The notes beneath the pieces are model-generated. The model saw only the letters and a program-made list of their open reading frames with translations. It did no database searches and was not told the origin of the DNA. The position numbers and the translations under genes are program-made. A DNA stretch of 62,204 nt from an uncultured bacterium (GTDB lineage: Bacteria > Planctomycetota > UBA1135 > GCA-002686595), in contig CALLKX010000031.1 of the NCBI GenBank assembly GCA_938083085.1, positions 1-62,204 of the forward strand, in the 5' to 3' direction. Positions 25,691 through 35,013 of this stretch are shown piece by piece (position 1 is the first letter of the stretch; each line of letters opens with the position of its first letter).

Positions 25691-26974
25691 GTGCCCGAGC
25701 GGAGCCCGCGTCCCACTCCCCCCGCGATCTCCCTCGCCGACACGAACGTGACCGACTCGACTGCTGCACCTGGACCCACGGGCCTCTGGCTCGTCGGCGC
25801 TCGCGGAGCGATCTCCACCTGTGTGGCGTACGGCGTCGCCGGGCTCCGTAACGGTCTGGTGTCCCCGGTCGGGCTGCCCACGGAGTACCCGCCGCTCAAC
25901 GGGTTACCCCTCGTACCGCTCGAGGATCTGGTCCTCGGCGGGCACGACGTCTGCACCCGTGACCTCTCCTCCTCAGCTGGGGAGCTCATCCGCGCCGGCA
26001 TCCTCTCCCAGGAGCTGGTGGCGGCCACGACCGCAGAGGCGACGGCGTTCGAGGCCGCCATTCGGCCCGGGGTCCTGGACGCCGCGGACACCGGGTTTGC
26101 GGACCTGGATGCCCGCGCGGCGGACCTCGGTAGCAAGCCCCCCCGGGAGCAGATCGCCCAGCTGGTGGGGGACCTCGACGGTTTCATGGCCGACCATGGG
26201 CTGGCGAGGACCGTCGTGGTGCACGTGGCCAGCACGGAGGCGGAGTTCGCGCCTCAGGCCGCGTGGGACTCGCTCGAGGCCCTCGAGGCTGCGCTCGATG
26301 CCGGCGTCGACCAGCCGGCGTCCATCATCTACGCGTACGCGGCGATCTCCTCGGGCCGCCCCTTCGTCAACTTCACCCCGAGCATCGGAGCTGGCATCCC
26401 TGCCCTCCTCGAGCTGGCGCAGCAGGCCGGGGTGCCCGTGGCCGGGAACGACGGTAAGACCGGAGAGACGCTCCTCAAGTCGGCGCTCGCGCCGATGTTC
26501 AAGGCGCGTGCGCTCAACGTCCTCGCGTGGCAGGGCTACAACATGCTCGGCAACCGTGACGGCGAGGTCCTGAAGGACCCGGCCCACAAGGCCAAGAAGC
26601 TGAAGACCAAGGACGAGGCGCTTCGGTCCATCCTGGATGGGAGCTCCCCGGACCTCTCGACTCAGGTGGGGATCGACTACGTCCCCTCGCTTGGGGACTG
26701 GAAGACGGCCATGGACTTCGTCCACTTCGAGGGCTTCCTGGGCGCAAAGATGTCGCTCCAGTTCACTTGGTCCGGCTGCGACTCGGCCCTGGCTGCACCC
26801 CTGATCATCGACCTGGCCCGGCTCGCCGATCTCGCGAGCCGCCGGGGTGAAGCCGGCGCCCTCGAGCACCTCGCGGGTTACTTCAAGGCCCCGCTCGGGG
26901 ACGCCGTCGATCACGACTTTCACCGCCAGATGGAACTCCTCCATCGCTACGCCAACGACATCGAACAACGATGA
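25691..26974 (+). CDS. ino1: inositol-3-phosphate synthase
   Basis: The protein has up to 427 residues. It converts glucose 6-phosphate to 1L-myo-inositol 3-phosphate with NAD, the first step of inositol-lipid and related osmolyte synthesis. Motifs are VGARGAIST (the dinucleotide site), FVNFTPSIGAGIPAL, GNDGKTGETLLKS and FVHFEGFLGAKMSLQFTW. The GTG at 25691 gives a long disordered N terminus; a GTG at 25748, just before the Rossmann strand, is a plausible shorter start. The M3 peptidase gene overlaps its stop by four bases. Confidence 0.92.
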   Translation: MPERSPRPTPPAISLADTNVTDSTAAPGPTGLWLVGARGAISTCVAYGVAGLRNGLVSPVGLPTEYPPLNGLPLVPLEDLVLGGHDVCTRDLSSSAGELIRAGILSQELVAATTAEATAFEAAIRPGVLDAADTGFADLDARAADLGSKPPREQIAQLVGDLDGFMADHGLARTVVVHVASTEAEFAPQAAWDSLEALEAALDAGVDQPASIIYAYAAISSGRPFVNFTPSIGAGIPALLELAQQAGVPVAGNDGKTGETLLKSALAPMFKARALNVLAWQGYNMLGNRDGEVLKDPAHKAKKLKTKDEALRSILDGSSPDLSTQVGIDYVPSLGDWKTAMDFVHFEGFLGAKMSLQFTWSGCDSALAAPLIIDLARLADLASRRGEAGALEHLAGYFKAPLGDAVDHDFHRQMELLHRYANDIEQR

Positions 26975-28890
26975 CCCAGCACGACGCCGCCTCTTTCTCT
27001 GCCCTCGTCGACCAGCAGCTTGAGGCCGCCCAGCGTGGACTCGACGCGCTCCTCGCGCTCCCTTCGGGTGCCAGCGCCGAGGAGGTTTCGGCGACCTTCG
27101 ACCGCATCGGTCGGGAGATCGGAGAGATCTCCGGGCTCGCCGAGCTCTTCTCGTCGGTACACCCTGACGAGGCGGTGCGCGAGGGGGCCGAGGTCGCGAG
27201 CCAGAAGATCTCTGCGTTCGTGACGGAGCTGAACCTCCACCGCGGCGCGTACGAGCGCTTCGCCGATCTCGACGTCGGGGACGACCTCCCGGGCGACGTC
27301 CGGCGCTACGTGGAGCACGCCCTGCGTGACTACCGCCGGAGCGGCGTGGACAAGGATGACGCGACCCGTGAGCGAGTGCGGGCGCTGCAGGAGGAGCTCA
27401 TCCACGTGGGGCAGGAGTTCGACCGGAACATCATGGCCGGCGGGCGGACGCTCCGCATCGCGGAGGGGCACGCGGCCCTCGCAGGGCTGCCCGCCGACTT
27501 CCTCGCCGCCCACCCCGAGGACGCGGACGGGTCGGTGACGCTCTCGACCGACCCGACTGACTTTCTCCCGGTCATGCTCTATGCCGACCGCGATGACGTG
27601 CGGCGGGACTTCCACAAGGAGTTCAACCTGCGCGCCTTCCCGGAGAACGTCGACGTGCTCAACCGCCTGCTGGCGAAGCGTCACGAGCTGGCGACGACGC
27701 TCGGGTACGACCACTGGGCGCACTGGGCGTGCGAGGACAAGATGGTGGGCACCGCGCAGGCCGCGCGAGACTTCGCCGAGCGTGTCTCCGCCCGGGCGAG
27801 GCCGGTGGGAGAGTCTGAGTTTGGTGACCTGCTGGAGGAGCTGCGGTCCATCGACCCCGCGGCCGAGCGCGTCGAGGCCTGGCAGTCGCGTTACCTTGCC
27901 GAGCGCGTCAAGCGCCGCAAGCACAGCTTTGACTCCCAGTCGGTCCGGCCCTACTTCGCCTACGACAGGGTTCGAGACGGCATCCTGGCGACCACGGAGA
28001 TGCTCTTCGGCGTGGAGATCAAGCGGTCCGAGGCCGGCTCTCCTTGGCACGCGTCCGTCGAGTGCTACGACGTCTTTGAGGGAGACCGGCCGGTGGCTCG
28101 CTTCTACCTCGACATGTTTCCGAGGGACGGCAAGTTCAAGCACGCCGCGATGTTCCAGATGCGGAGCGGCGTCGAGGGCGGCGCTCTCCCGGAGGCGGCG
28201 TTGGTCTGTAACTTCCCGGCGCCGACAGACAGCGACCCCGCGCTGCTGCTGCACGACCAGGTCACGACGTTCTTTCACGAGGTCGGGCACCTGCTCCACC
28301 ACCTGTTCTCCATCCATCGTTTCCACGGCTTCGCCGGGATCGCCTGCGAGTGGGACTTTGTCGAGGTCCCCTCACAGCTCTATGAGGAGTGGGGGTGGAG
28401 CGCCGGGGTGCTCCAGCGCTTCGCGACCCACCACGAGACCGGGGAGCCGATCCCCGAGGCGCTGGTCGACAAGCTCAGGGCGGCCGAGGAGTTCGGCAAG
28501 GGCATGAACGTCATGGGGCAGATGCTCTACGCGCAGTTCGCCCTCACCCTCTACGACCGCGACCCCGCCGGGGTGGACCCTGGGGAGCTCCTCGGGCAGC
28601 TCCAGCGGGACCTGACCTTCTTCGAGAAGGTCCCGGGGACCGCGATGCAGTGCGCCTTTGGCCACCTGCACGGCTACTCCTCGAACTACTACACCTACAT
28701 GTGGTCCCTGGTGATCTCCAAGGACTTCGCGAGCGAGTTCGGCAGCGACCTGATGAGCGCTGAGAAGGCCAAGCGCTACCGTGACACTGTCCTTGGACAG
28801 GGTGGTTCAGACGACGCGGGGGCCATGGCAGCCGCCTTCCTGGGGAGGGAGACCTCCTTTGACGCCTGGGAAGCCTGGCTGCAGGGGTGA
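26971..28890 (+). CDS. M3 family metallopeptidase (oligopeptidase)
   Basis: The protein has 639 residues. The zinc motif HEVGH is at residues 436-440 in FFHEVGHLLHHLF, with the third ligand expected in the downstream E of CEWDFVEVPSQLYEEW. The large all-helical N-terminal half fits thimet-oligopeptidase-like M3A enzymes, which degrade short peptides in the cytoplasm. No signal peptide is present. It overlaps the inositol-3-phosphate synthase stop as ATGA, so it is translated with that gene despite the lack of an obvious metabolic link. Confidence 0.92.
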   Translation: MTQHDAASFSALVDQQLEAAQRGLDALLALPSGASAEEVSATFDRIGREIGEISGLAELFSSVHPDEAVREGAEVASQKISAFVTELNLHRGAYERFADLDVGDDLPGDVRRYVEHALRDYRRSGVDKDDATRERVRALQEELIHVGQEFDRNIMAGGRTLRIAEGHAALAGLPADFLAAHPEDADGSVTLSTDPTDFLPVMLYADRDDVRRDFHKEFNLRAFPENVDVLNRLLAKRHELATTLGYDHWAHWACEDKMVGTAQAARDFAERVSARARPVGESEFGDLLEELRSIDPAAERVEAWQSRYLAERVKRRKHSFDSQSVRPYFAYDRVRDGILATTEMLFGVEIKRSEAGSPWHASVECYDVFEGDRPVARFYLDMFPRDGKFKHAAMFQMRSGVEGGALPEAALVCNFPAPTDSDPALLLHDQVTTFFHEVGHLLHHLFSIHRFHGFAGIACEWDFVEVPSQLYEEWGWSAGVLQRFATHHETGEPIPEALVDKLRAAEEFGKGMNVMGQMLYAQFALTLYDRDPAGVDPGELLGQLQRDLTFFEKVPGTAMQCAFGHLHGYSSNYYTYMWSLVISKDFASEFGSDLMSAEKAKRYRDTVLGQGGSDDAGAMAAAFLGRETSFDAWEAWLQG

Positions 28891-29076
28891 CCCCTGGGGC
28901 GAGGCTTGGGGCGCCAAAACGGGCCCCGGGCCAAGTTTGGGTGTGGCGCTAAGTCCTTTTTGGATGCGGCCTTGGGTCGCACTCCCCATGCTGTTGCCCG
29001 CAGGCGGGTGTGTCGTTCGCAAGAAAATGAGGCACCTGGTCGTCTCCAGACGCATACCTCCTGCGAACAGATAGCC

Positions 29077-29421
29077 ATGAGCACCCTCCTCCCCTCCACG
29101 GCCCCCCTGCCTGCCCCCTCATCGGGTCGGGACAGCAGCTATCGGCTTCTGGCCGTGGTCGGGCTGGTGTTGCTCGGGACCGCCCTGTCGGTGACGGGCC
29201 TCCTGGAGAGTGATTCGGTCGTGCGAGCTGCTGAGCCGGAGAGGGTCACCCCCCCCGTGCTTCGATACGCGCCCGAGCTGGAGCGGTTCCGGACCACCTC
29301 CTTCATCTGGGGGGGCGACAGCCCCCGCTCCGTTGAGCGAGAGGAGCTGGGCATGGGCTCCAACGGGCTTCGTCTGCGCAGGCTGCCGCGACCGGGTAAC
29401 CCGGGCGCCGCGCGGGGCTGA
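29077..29421 (+). CDS. small single-span membrane protein
   Basis: The predicted protein has 114 residues. One hydrophobic segment (YRLLAVVGLVLLGTALSVTGLL, about residues 22-43) is followed by a soluble tail of about 70 residues containing TTSFIWGGDSPRSVEREEL. No family is recognised. It follows a 186-base gap after the M3 peptidase gene that includes relatively AT-rich stretches and probably its own promoter. The codon pattern is weaker than in neighbouring genes, so its status as a gene is moderately sure. Confidence 0.5.
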   Translation: MSTLLPSTAPLPAPSSGRDSSYRLLAVVGLVLLGTALSVTGLLESDSVVRAAEPERVTPPVLRYAPELERFRTTSFIWGGDSPRSVEREELGMGSNGLRLRRLPRPGNPGAARG

Positions 29422-29450
29422 CGACGGGTCGCCCTGGGGTTCGCCCTGGT

Positions 29451-29501
29451 AGCTGCCCTCCGCGGGGAGCTGCCCTCCGCGGGGAGCCGCCCTCAAGGGG
29501 C
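29451..29501. repeat. three tandem 17-base units between convergent genes
   Basis: The unit agctgccctccgcgggg occurs twice exactly and a third time with changes (agccgccctcaaggggc). It lies between the stop of the small membrane protein gene and the stop of the hydrolase gene. The period of 17 would break a reading frame, in contrast to the 15-base repeats found inside genes. Confidence 0.85.
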
Positions 29502-29527
29502 GCTGCCTTGCCCGGGAGTTGTCGTGC

Positions 29528-30220
29528 TCAGAGAGCAGCGTCCGCCCAGGCAGCCACCGCCGCCGTGAGCTCGTCGAAGACGTCCTGCGTGGTCCGGCCA
29601 CTGCGCTTGAGGACCGAGAACGAGTGGTCACCACCCTCGACCACGTGGAGGGTCTGGTCGCCGGCGAAGCGCTCGAGCGCCGGACGTAGCAGCTCGAGGT
29701 CTGCCAGCGCATCCCGTGTGCCCTGGAGGAAGAGCGTGGGGACCGTGACGTCGGGAAAGTGCTCCACCCGCTGCCGCTCCGGCTTGCCCGGCGGATGGAG
29801 GGGGTAGCCCAGCAGGATCAGGCCGTCGAGCGCGGCGCCCTCGGCGGCGAGGAGAGTGGAGATCCTCCCTCCCAGTGACTTTCCACCGCCGATCAGCGGG
29901 AGGTCGGGGTAGCGGGCTCGGGCGGCATCGAGCGCGGCCCGGTGAACAACCTCCAGCGCCGGCCGTCGCTCGGGTGGGCGGCGCCCGCCCGTGCGCACCA
30001 TCAGCTCGGCATAGGCATAGTTGAAGCGCATCACAGCGAGCCCAGCGGCCCGGGCGAGGCGCGGCGCGATGTCCTCCAGGAACTCGGAGGACATCGGCGC
30101 GCCGGAACCGTGGGCGAGGACGAAGGTGGCCCTCGGTGGTCCCTCGGGGAGGTCCCAGACGGCCGAGACCTGGCGGACCCCCTGGTGAGGGACCGTGAGC
30201 ATGAACGCCTCTCTTGTCAC
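29528..30220 (-). CDS. alpha/beta-hydrolase (KANL3/Tex30-like dienelactone hydrolase relative)
   Basis: The protein has 230 residues. The GTG at 30220 overlaps the stop of the upstream transporter gene (GTGA); an ATG six codons later is an alternative. Landmarks are TFVLAHGSGAPMSSEFLEDI, a nucleophile elbow GGGKSLGGR (Ser), PTLFLQGTRDALAD (Asp) and VEGGDHSF (His). This small cytoplasmic hydrolase type has no assigned substrate. It is translated with the AI-2E family transporter. Confidence 0.85.
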   Translation of the reverse strand: MTREAFMLTVPHQGVRQVSAVWDLPEGPPRATFVLAHGSGAPMSSEFLEDIAPRLARAAGLAVMRFNYAYAELMVRTGGRRPPERRPALEVVHRAALDAARARYPDLPLIGGGKSLGGRISTLLAAEGAALDGLILLGYPLHPPGKPERQRVEHFPDVTVPTLFLQGTRDALADLELLRPALERFAGDQTLHVVEGGDHSFSVLKRSGRTTQDVFDELTAAVAAWADAAL

Positions 30221-31323
30221 CTGACTCCCTCCTCGACGAGGGCTCCGTCCCGGGAGAGCAGCACCGCGATCCAGCGGGTCGAGGCCACGTTCGCGAGGAT
30301 CAGGAGGGCGATGTTGGTCATCGGGACGCACAGGAACGCGCCCGGCACACCCCAGAGCATGCTCCAGCCCACGAGGGCCGTGATCACGAGGAGGGGGCTC
30401 ATGTTCAGCCGCCGGCCGAGCAGGTTCGGCTCCACCACGTTGGCAACGATCAGCTGCACGCTTGTGATCCCCAGGGCGACTTGCGCGAAGGGCCCCAGGG
30501 TGTCGAACTGGACCAGCGCGATGCTGGACGGGAGCACGGTGGCGACAAGCGAGCCCACGTTGGGGATGAAGTTGAGCGCGAAGATCAGGAGCGCCCAGAA
30601 CTCGGCGAAGTCGAGGCCGACCCAGAGCATGATCCCGTACGCGGGGAGGGCAGTCAGGAGGCTGACCAGGGACTTCAGCCCGAGGTAGACGCTCACGTCA
30701 TGGTCGATCCTCTGGAGGATCCCGATCATCTCGGCGCGCCGCTGGTTGTCGCGGAAGACGAGGGCCATCTTTCGCTCGAAGAAGGGGCGCTCGAGGAGCA
30801 GGAAGAACAGGTAGACCAGGACCACGGAGAGGTTGCCCACGGCGCTGGCGACGCCGGATGCGAGCTGGGTCGCGAGGCCTGCGACGTTCAGGTGCTTGAG
30901 GAAGCGATCCGAGAGATCCGCGCCGCCGGGTTCGATGTCGAGGCCCAGGACGTTGGTCTCGAACTGGTTGACGAGATCCGTGAGTCGCGCTTGATAGCCC
31001 GGCGCGGCCGCGGCGATGCCTCCCGCGTTCGCTGCAACCAGGTTGATGATGGTCGCGCCGACGAGGGTCAGGAAGGTGGCCGAGAGGAAGGTCGTCATGA
31101 CCGGCGGCAGCCGATGACCGCCGACGGTGATCCGCCCCCAGACGCGGTCGAGGGCCTGGACCAGGATGAACGTGAACGAGGCCAGGACAAGCGGGACAAG
31201 GAAGGACTTGGCGACCACAATGAGCCAGCCCCCGACAGCGACGGTCAGCAGCACGGCCGCCGTTTGGCGGGCTCCGTGAGGGCGCTCATCGAGAGCCTCG
31301 GCCAGGTCGTCATTCAGTGCCAT
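30217..31323 (-). CDS. AI-2E family transporter
   Basis: The protein has 368 residues with eight predicted membrane spans: two pairs near the N terminus, a soluble segment over about residues 100-165, then spans from 170 onward. The late region FALNFIPNVGSLVATVLP and the PNLLGRRLNMSPL segment are the most conserved part of the family (formerly UPF0118). Members export autoinducer-2 or act as sodium/proton antiporters; the substrate cannot be inferred. It is divergent from the HAD gene, and the hydrolase gene is coupled downstream. Confidence 0.9.
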   Translation of the reverse strand: MALNDDLAEALDERPHGARQTAAVLLTVAVGGWLIVVAKSFLVPLVLASFTFILVQALDRVWGRITVGGHRLPPVMTTFLSATFLTLVGATIINLVAANAGGIAAAAPGYQARLTDLVNQFETNVLGLDIEPGGADLSDRFLKHLNVAGLATQLASGVASAVGNLSVVLVYLFFLLLERPFFERKMALVFRDNQRRAEMIGILQRIDHDVSVYLGLKSLVSLLTALPAYGIMLWVGLDFAEFWALLIFALNFIPNVGSLVATVLPSSIALVQFDTLGPFAQVALGITSVQLIVANVVEPNLLGRRLNMSPLLVITALVGWSMLWGVPGAFLCVPMTNIALLILANVASTRWIAVLLSRDGALVEEGVR

Positions 31324-31451
31324 GGGGCGATCCTAGCCAAGAAGGGGCCCATTCCCATGGGGGGAACGGGTCAACGCAAGGGGGGCCCCAGTCGCCCTCC
31401 ATCCCGTGGCAGGGCGCGTCCGCGGGCCCGCCCCACTCGAAACGACAATCC

Positions 31452-32321
31452 ATGAAGATCCTCTCAGACTTCGACGGCGTGTGGACGGACCAGGGAGGCG
31501 AGGCGCGTTTCATCAACGAGAGCTTCGTCCTCGAGGTCTCGAGAGACCTCGGGCTGCCAGTGGAGGTCGCCCGCAGCGAATTCGAGGGCTTCCTCCGCGC
31601 CGCGCACGACGAGCCGGACCGGCACGGGTGGTGGCCGAGGGGGTTCCTGACGGCCTTCGTGGACGAGGATGAGCTCCTGGCCACCGGGGCGGTGTGCCGC
31701 TACCTCGACGACGGAGGGGACGCCAGGGGCGCAGGTCGCTGGAGGGATGGCATCCAGCGCGCCGGCCATGGCTCGGCGCACGAGTACGGCTCCGAGAAGT
31801 TCGGGCCGGCCATGCGGACCTACCTTCAGGATCACGGCCACGGGCTCGTGGAAGGGTCGCTCGGGCTCTGCCAGCGGCTGCGGGGCGCGGGGGCCGAGCT
31901 CGTGATCGTCTCCAACTCTCCGACCTCGAAGCTCCGCAAGCTCTTCAACGACGCCGGCATCGAGGAGGGCGACGGGCTCCGGCTGGTCGGTGACGCGAGG
32001 AAGTGGTGGATCGAGAATGACGAGCCCTGCGCCGAGTTCGCGAGCCGGCGCGTGCACCTCGATCGGCCCTACTACCGTGAGATTCTCGCCCGGGAGCAGC
32101 CAGACCTCGTGATCGGCGACGTCGCGTCCCTGGACCTGGCGATGCCCGCGGCGATGCGGAAGGAGGGAGCGCTCGACCCCACGATGCAGCTGGTCCTCAG
32201 GCAGGGCCCGAGCTCCGCGGCCTGGGCCGTCGGGCAGACCTCCCTCGATCGGGCTGAGCGACTCGTGGACCGCTGCGTCTCCTCCGTCCTCGAGTTGGAG
32301 GGCCTGGTGGAGAACCGCTGA
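31452..32321 (+). CDS. HAD-like phosphohydrolase
   Basis: The protein has 289 residues. The ATG at 31452 places HAD motif I at the very start (MKILSDFDGVWTD; nucleophile Asp6 and acid Asp8). Motif II is VIVSNSPTSK and motif IV is VIGDVASLD. A large cap of about 110 residues between motifs I and II contains Trp/His-rich helices. The substrate is unknown; members remove phosphate from small metabolites. It stands alone, divergent from the transporter gene. Confidence 0.82.
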   Translation: MKILSDFDGVWTDQGGEARFINESFVLEVSRDLGLPVEVARSEFEGFLRAAHDEPDRHGWWPRGFLTAFVDEDELLATGAVCRYLDDGGDARGAGRWRDGIQRAGHGSAHEYGSEKFGPAMRTYLQDHGHGLVEGSLGLCQRLRGAGAELVIVSNSPTSKLRKLFNDAGIEEGDGLRLVGDARKWWIENDEPCAEFASRRVHLDRPYYREILAREQPDLVIGDVASLDLAMPAAMRKEGALDPTMQLVLRQGPSSAAWAVGQTSLDRAERLVDRCVSSVLELEGLVENR

Positions 32322-32387
32322 GCCGCTCCGCGGTGCGCCCGGATCAAGCGGTGCGCTCGCCTGTGATCCCGACTAGGCTCCGTGGAG

Positions 32388-33263
32388 ATGGCACGACGCG
32401 GCGCAGGAAGGAGGGGCCCTAGAGGGCGGACGGCAGGCCCCGGCGGGGAGAGCGACCACGACGAAGGCAGAGGGTCCGGCCGCGATGAGAGCCGAGCGGG
32501 CGGCCTCCATGGACAGGGCGGTGAGTTGGACCAACGTGGGGATGGGGGCCAACGCGGATACGGGGGCGGCCGGCCCCAGCGGCCGACGCTGCGGCAGCAG
32601 ACGACGACGCTCTGGTACTACCCGAGCCAGCAGTACTCCGACACTCCAATGGGCTCGCCCGGCTACGAGGGGCGGACACCGGCCTGGGTGATCTGGAACC
32701 TCCTCGAGCGCTACACCCGCGAGGAGGACCTCGTGGTGGACCCCTTCTGCGGAGGCGGCACGACCCTGGACGTAGCCCGGGACATGGGGCGCAAGGCGCT
32801 GGGCTATGACCTGCGGCCGGTGCGCGAGGACATCTTCCGTGCGGACGCGCGCGCGCTGCCCCTCGAGGACGGCAAGGCGGACTTCGTCTTCATGGACCCG
32901 CCCTATGGGACGCACCTGGAGTACTCCGATGACCCGAACTGTATTGGCAAGCTGAGCGCGTTCGACGAGGCGTACTTCGAGGCCATGGACGGCGCCTTTG
33001 CGGAGGCCGACCGCGTGCTCCGGGACCGACGCTACCTGGCCTGCTACGTGAGCGACTCCTTCGAGAAGAAGAAGGGCTTCGTGCCGATCGGAGCCCGGCT
33101 TTCGGGGCTGTTGAGCGCGCGCTTTCGGCCCATCGATCACATCTCCGTGGTGCGGGGTAATCGCAAGCTGGAGAAGCCGGCCTTCCATCGGGCGGCCGCA
33201 GAGGGGAACTTCTTCCTGCGTGGCTTCCAGCACCTGATGATCTTCAAGAAGGAACGCGGGTGA
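32388..33263 (+). CDS. solitary DNA (N4/N6) methylase-like protein
   Basis: The protein has 291 residues. Residues 1-70 are Gly/Arg/Asp-rich and disordered. The methylase core follows: TTTLWYYPSQQYSD (72-85), YEGRTPAWVIWNLLERYT, the SAM motif DPFCGGGTT (118-126) and the catalytic DPPY (170-173). This order and spacing match orphan PF01555-type methylases; no target-recognition domain is visible and no restriction gene adjoins it. An RNA substrate is possible. A GTG six bases upstream is an alternative start. The downstream glycosylase gene overlaps by four bases. Confidence 0.82.
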   Translation: MARRGAGRRGPRGRTAGPGGESDHDEGRGSGRDESRAGGLHGQGGELDQRGDGGQRGYGGGRPQRPTLRQQTTTLWYYPSQQYSDTPMGSPGYEGRTPAWVIWNLLERYTREEDLVVDPFCGGGTTLDVARDMGRKALGYDLRPVREDIFRADARALPLEDGKADFVFMDPPYGTHLEYSDDPNCIGKLSAFDEAYFEAMDGAFAEADRVLRDRRYLACYVSDSFEKKKGFVPIGARLSGLLSARFRPIDHISVVRGNRKLEKPAFHRAAAEGNFFLRGFQHLMIFKKERG

Positions 33264-33838
33264 CCTTCCCCCTGGACGTGCTCTTGGCCGGCGCCGAGGT
33301 CGCGGCGCCCCGGATGGTCGGCGCGGTCCTGGAGTCGCGGGGGAGCGGGGTGGTCACTCGGGGGCGGATCGTGGAGACCGAGGCCTACCTGCCCGCAGGG
33401 GACGGCGCCTCCCACTCGGCGCGCGGCGAGACCCCTCGCAACGGGGCGATGTTCCTCGAGGCCGGCCGGGCGTACGTGTACCTGATCTACGGGGTCCACC
33501 TCTGCTTCAACGTGGTGACCGGCGCCATGGGCGACGGTGAGGCGGTGCTCATCCGCGCCCTTGAACCCCTGGATGGCGTGGCGGAGATGGCGTCGCGCCG
33601 GGGAGCTGGAATCCCCACGAGGGACCTGGCCCGGGGTCCAGGGCGGTTGACCAGCGCCATGGGGATCACCCGGGATCACGACCGTGGAGCGCTGCTTGGA
33701 GACGGCCCGTTGCGCCTGCTGGACCGGCCCTCCGATTGGGTGGAGGAGGAGCTGGAGGTCGGGGCGAGGGTCGGGATCTCACGGAGCGCCGACCTCCCCC
33801 TGCGCTTCCGCCTTCGGGGATCTCGCTGGACGTCCTGA
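33260..33838 (+). CDS. mpg: 3-methyladenine DNA glycosylase (AAG/MPG family)
   Basis: The protein has 192 residues with a GTG start overlapping the methylase stop (GTGA). It has the AAG fold landmarks RIVETEAYL (with the catalytic Glu), PRNGAMFLEAGRAYVYLIYG and ARGPGRLTSAMGI. The enzyme excises alkylated or deaminated purines (3-methyladenine, hypoxanthine) to start base-excision repair. Length and order match the bacterial family. Being translated with a putative DNA methylase, it may act on damage made by, or alongside, methylation; that link is inference. Confidence 0.92.
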   Translation: MTFPLDVLLAGAEVAAPRMVGAVLESRGSGVVTRGRIVETEAYLPAGDGASHSARGETPRNGAMFLEAGRAYVYLIYGVHLCFNVVTGAMGDGEAVLIRALEPLDGVAEMASRRGAGIPTRDLARGPGRLTSAMGITRDHDRGALLGDGPLRLLDRPSDWVEEELEVGARVGISRSADLPLRFRLRGSRWTS

Positions 33839-33969
33839 GGGGCGCGGAGGCCCCTCGGGGTGGGAGGGACCAGCCTGGAGCGGAGGGGGACTGGCGGAGG
33901 GACTGGCGGCGAGGCTCGCTGCACCGTGGGCCTGGCTGCGCCACGCCGTGGGGCCTGCCCCGGGGACCG

Positions 33970-35013
33970 TCAGGGCTTGAGGCCGTGGACCACACTCCAG
34001 TAGCCGGCCGTCCGTAGCCGCTCAACGTGCGTGAAGCCGCCGCGCTCGAGGAGGTCGGTGAGTTCGCTGACCCTGTACTGCTGACCCTCGGTCCACACGA
34101 GCATGTCGAGGTGGACGAGCTGGTTCGCGAGGGGCCCGCTGTCGTCGTCCTCCACGAGCTTCTCGTGAATCACGATACGGCCCCCGGGAGGCAGCGCAGC
34201 GAAGGCCTTCGCCACGAGCCCGGCGCCCGTATCAAAGCTCCAGTCGTGGAGGATCTGCGAGAGCAGAACCGTGTCGAAGCCCGTGGGGTAGTCCTCCGCG
34301 AACATGTCGCCCGGTTGGCTCCTCACGCGACCCTCACAGCCCGCAGCCTGCACGTACTCATTCGCGATGGGACATACGGCGGGGATGTCCCAGATGACGC
34401 ACTCGAGCTCGGGGTTAGCCTTCGCGAGGGCGATGGACAGCGCGCCGCTCCCGCCGCCCACGTCGAGCAGGCGCCGCGCGGAGGTGAGGTCGAGGCGCTC
34501 GGCGACACCCGCGGCCGGGCGCTCGCTGACGCTGTGCATGGCGGCCGTGAACGCGCGCGCCTTGACGGGATCGGCCTCGTGGGCGGCCCAGGGGTCCTCT
34601 CCGCCGTACACCGTCGCCTTGTCCTTGGTGAGGGCCTCCAGGAGCGCGGCAGGAGAGAGGAAGCTGTCCACCTCCATGTCCACGAGGCCCCAGAGCGAAC
34701 CCTCGGCGCCCCGGGTCAGGTAGGCCGCCGCGTCCGCGGAGGCCGTGAAGCCGTCGGCGAGGACCTCGACGAAGCCGAGGGCGACCAACGCGTCGAGCAT
34801 GGAGCGCGTCCCACGGAGGCTCCAGCCCATCTCCGACTGGATGTGTCCGAAGGAGCAGGCGCCGCCGGCGAGCAGGTCGAAGAGACCTGCCCGCACAGCG
34901 GCGGCGATCGCCGCGCTCTTACGGCCGGCGATGTACGCGTCATAGACGCGCTTGTCGTCGATCGGGAAGCGCTCCGGATCCAGGCGCTCCTCGCGACGGG
35001 CGGGGCCCGTCAC
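33970..35013 (-). CDS. O-methyltransferase (family 2, acetylserotonin methyltransferase-like)
   Basis: The protein has 347 residues. The GTG at 35013 overlaps the stop of the upstream FKBP gene and is preferred to the longer open frame. An N-terminal winged-helix dimerisation domain (residues 15-100) is followed by a SAM fold: LLDVGGGSGALSIALA, VIWDIPAVC, GDMFAEDYPTGFDTVLLSQILHDW split over residues 230-260, and GGRIVIHEKLVEDD. The conserved His of LHDW is the usual catalytic base in this family. It methylates a small hydroxylated compound of unknown identity. Confidence 0.87.
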   Translation of the reverse strand: MTGPARREERLDPERFPIDDKRVYDAYIAGRKSAAIAAAVRAGLFDLLAGGACSFGHIQSEMGWSLRGTRSMLDALVALGFVEVLADGFTASADAAAYLTRGAEGSLWGLVDMEVDSFLSPAALLEALTKDKATVYGGEDPWAAHEADPVKARAFTAAMHSVSERPAAGVAERLDLTSARRLLDVGGGSGALSIALAKANPELECVIWDIPAVCPIANEYVQAAGCEGRVRSQPGDMFAEDYPTGFDTVLLSQILHDWSFDTGAGLVAKAFAALPPGGRIVIHEKLVEDDDSGPLANQLVHLDMLVWTEGQQYRVSELTDLLERGGFTHVERLRTAGYWSVVHGLKP

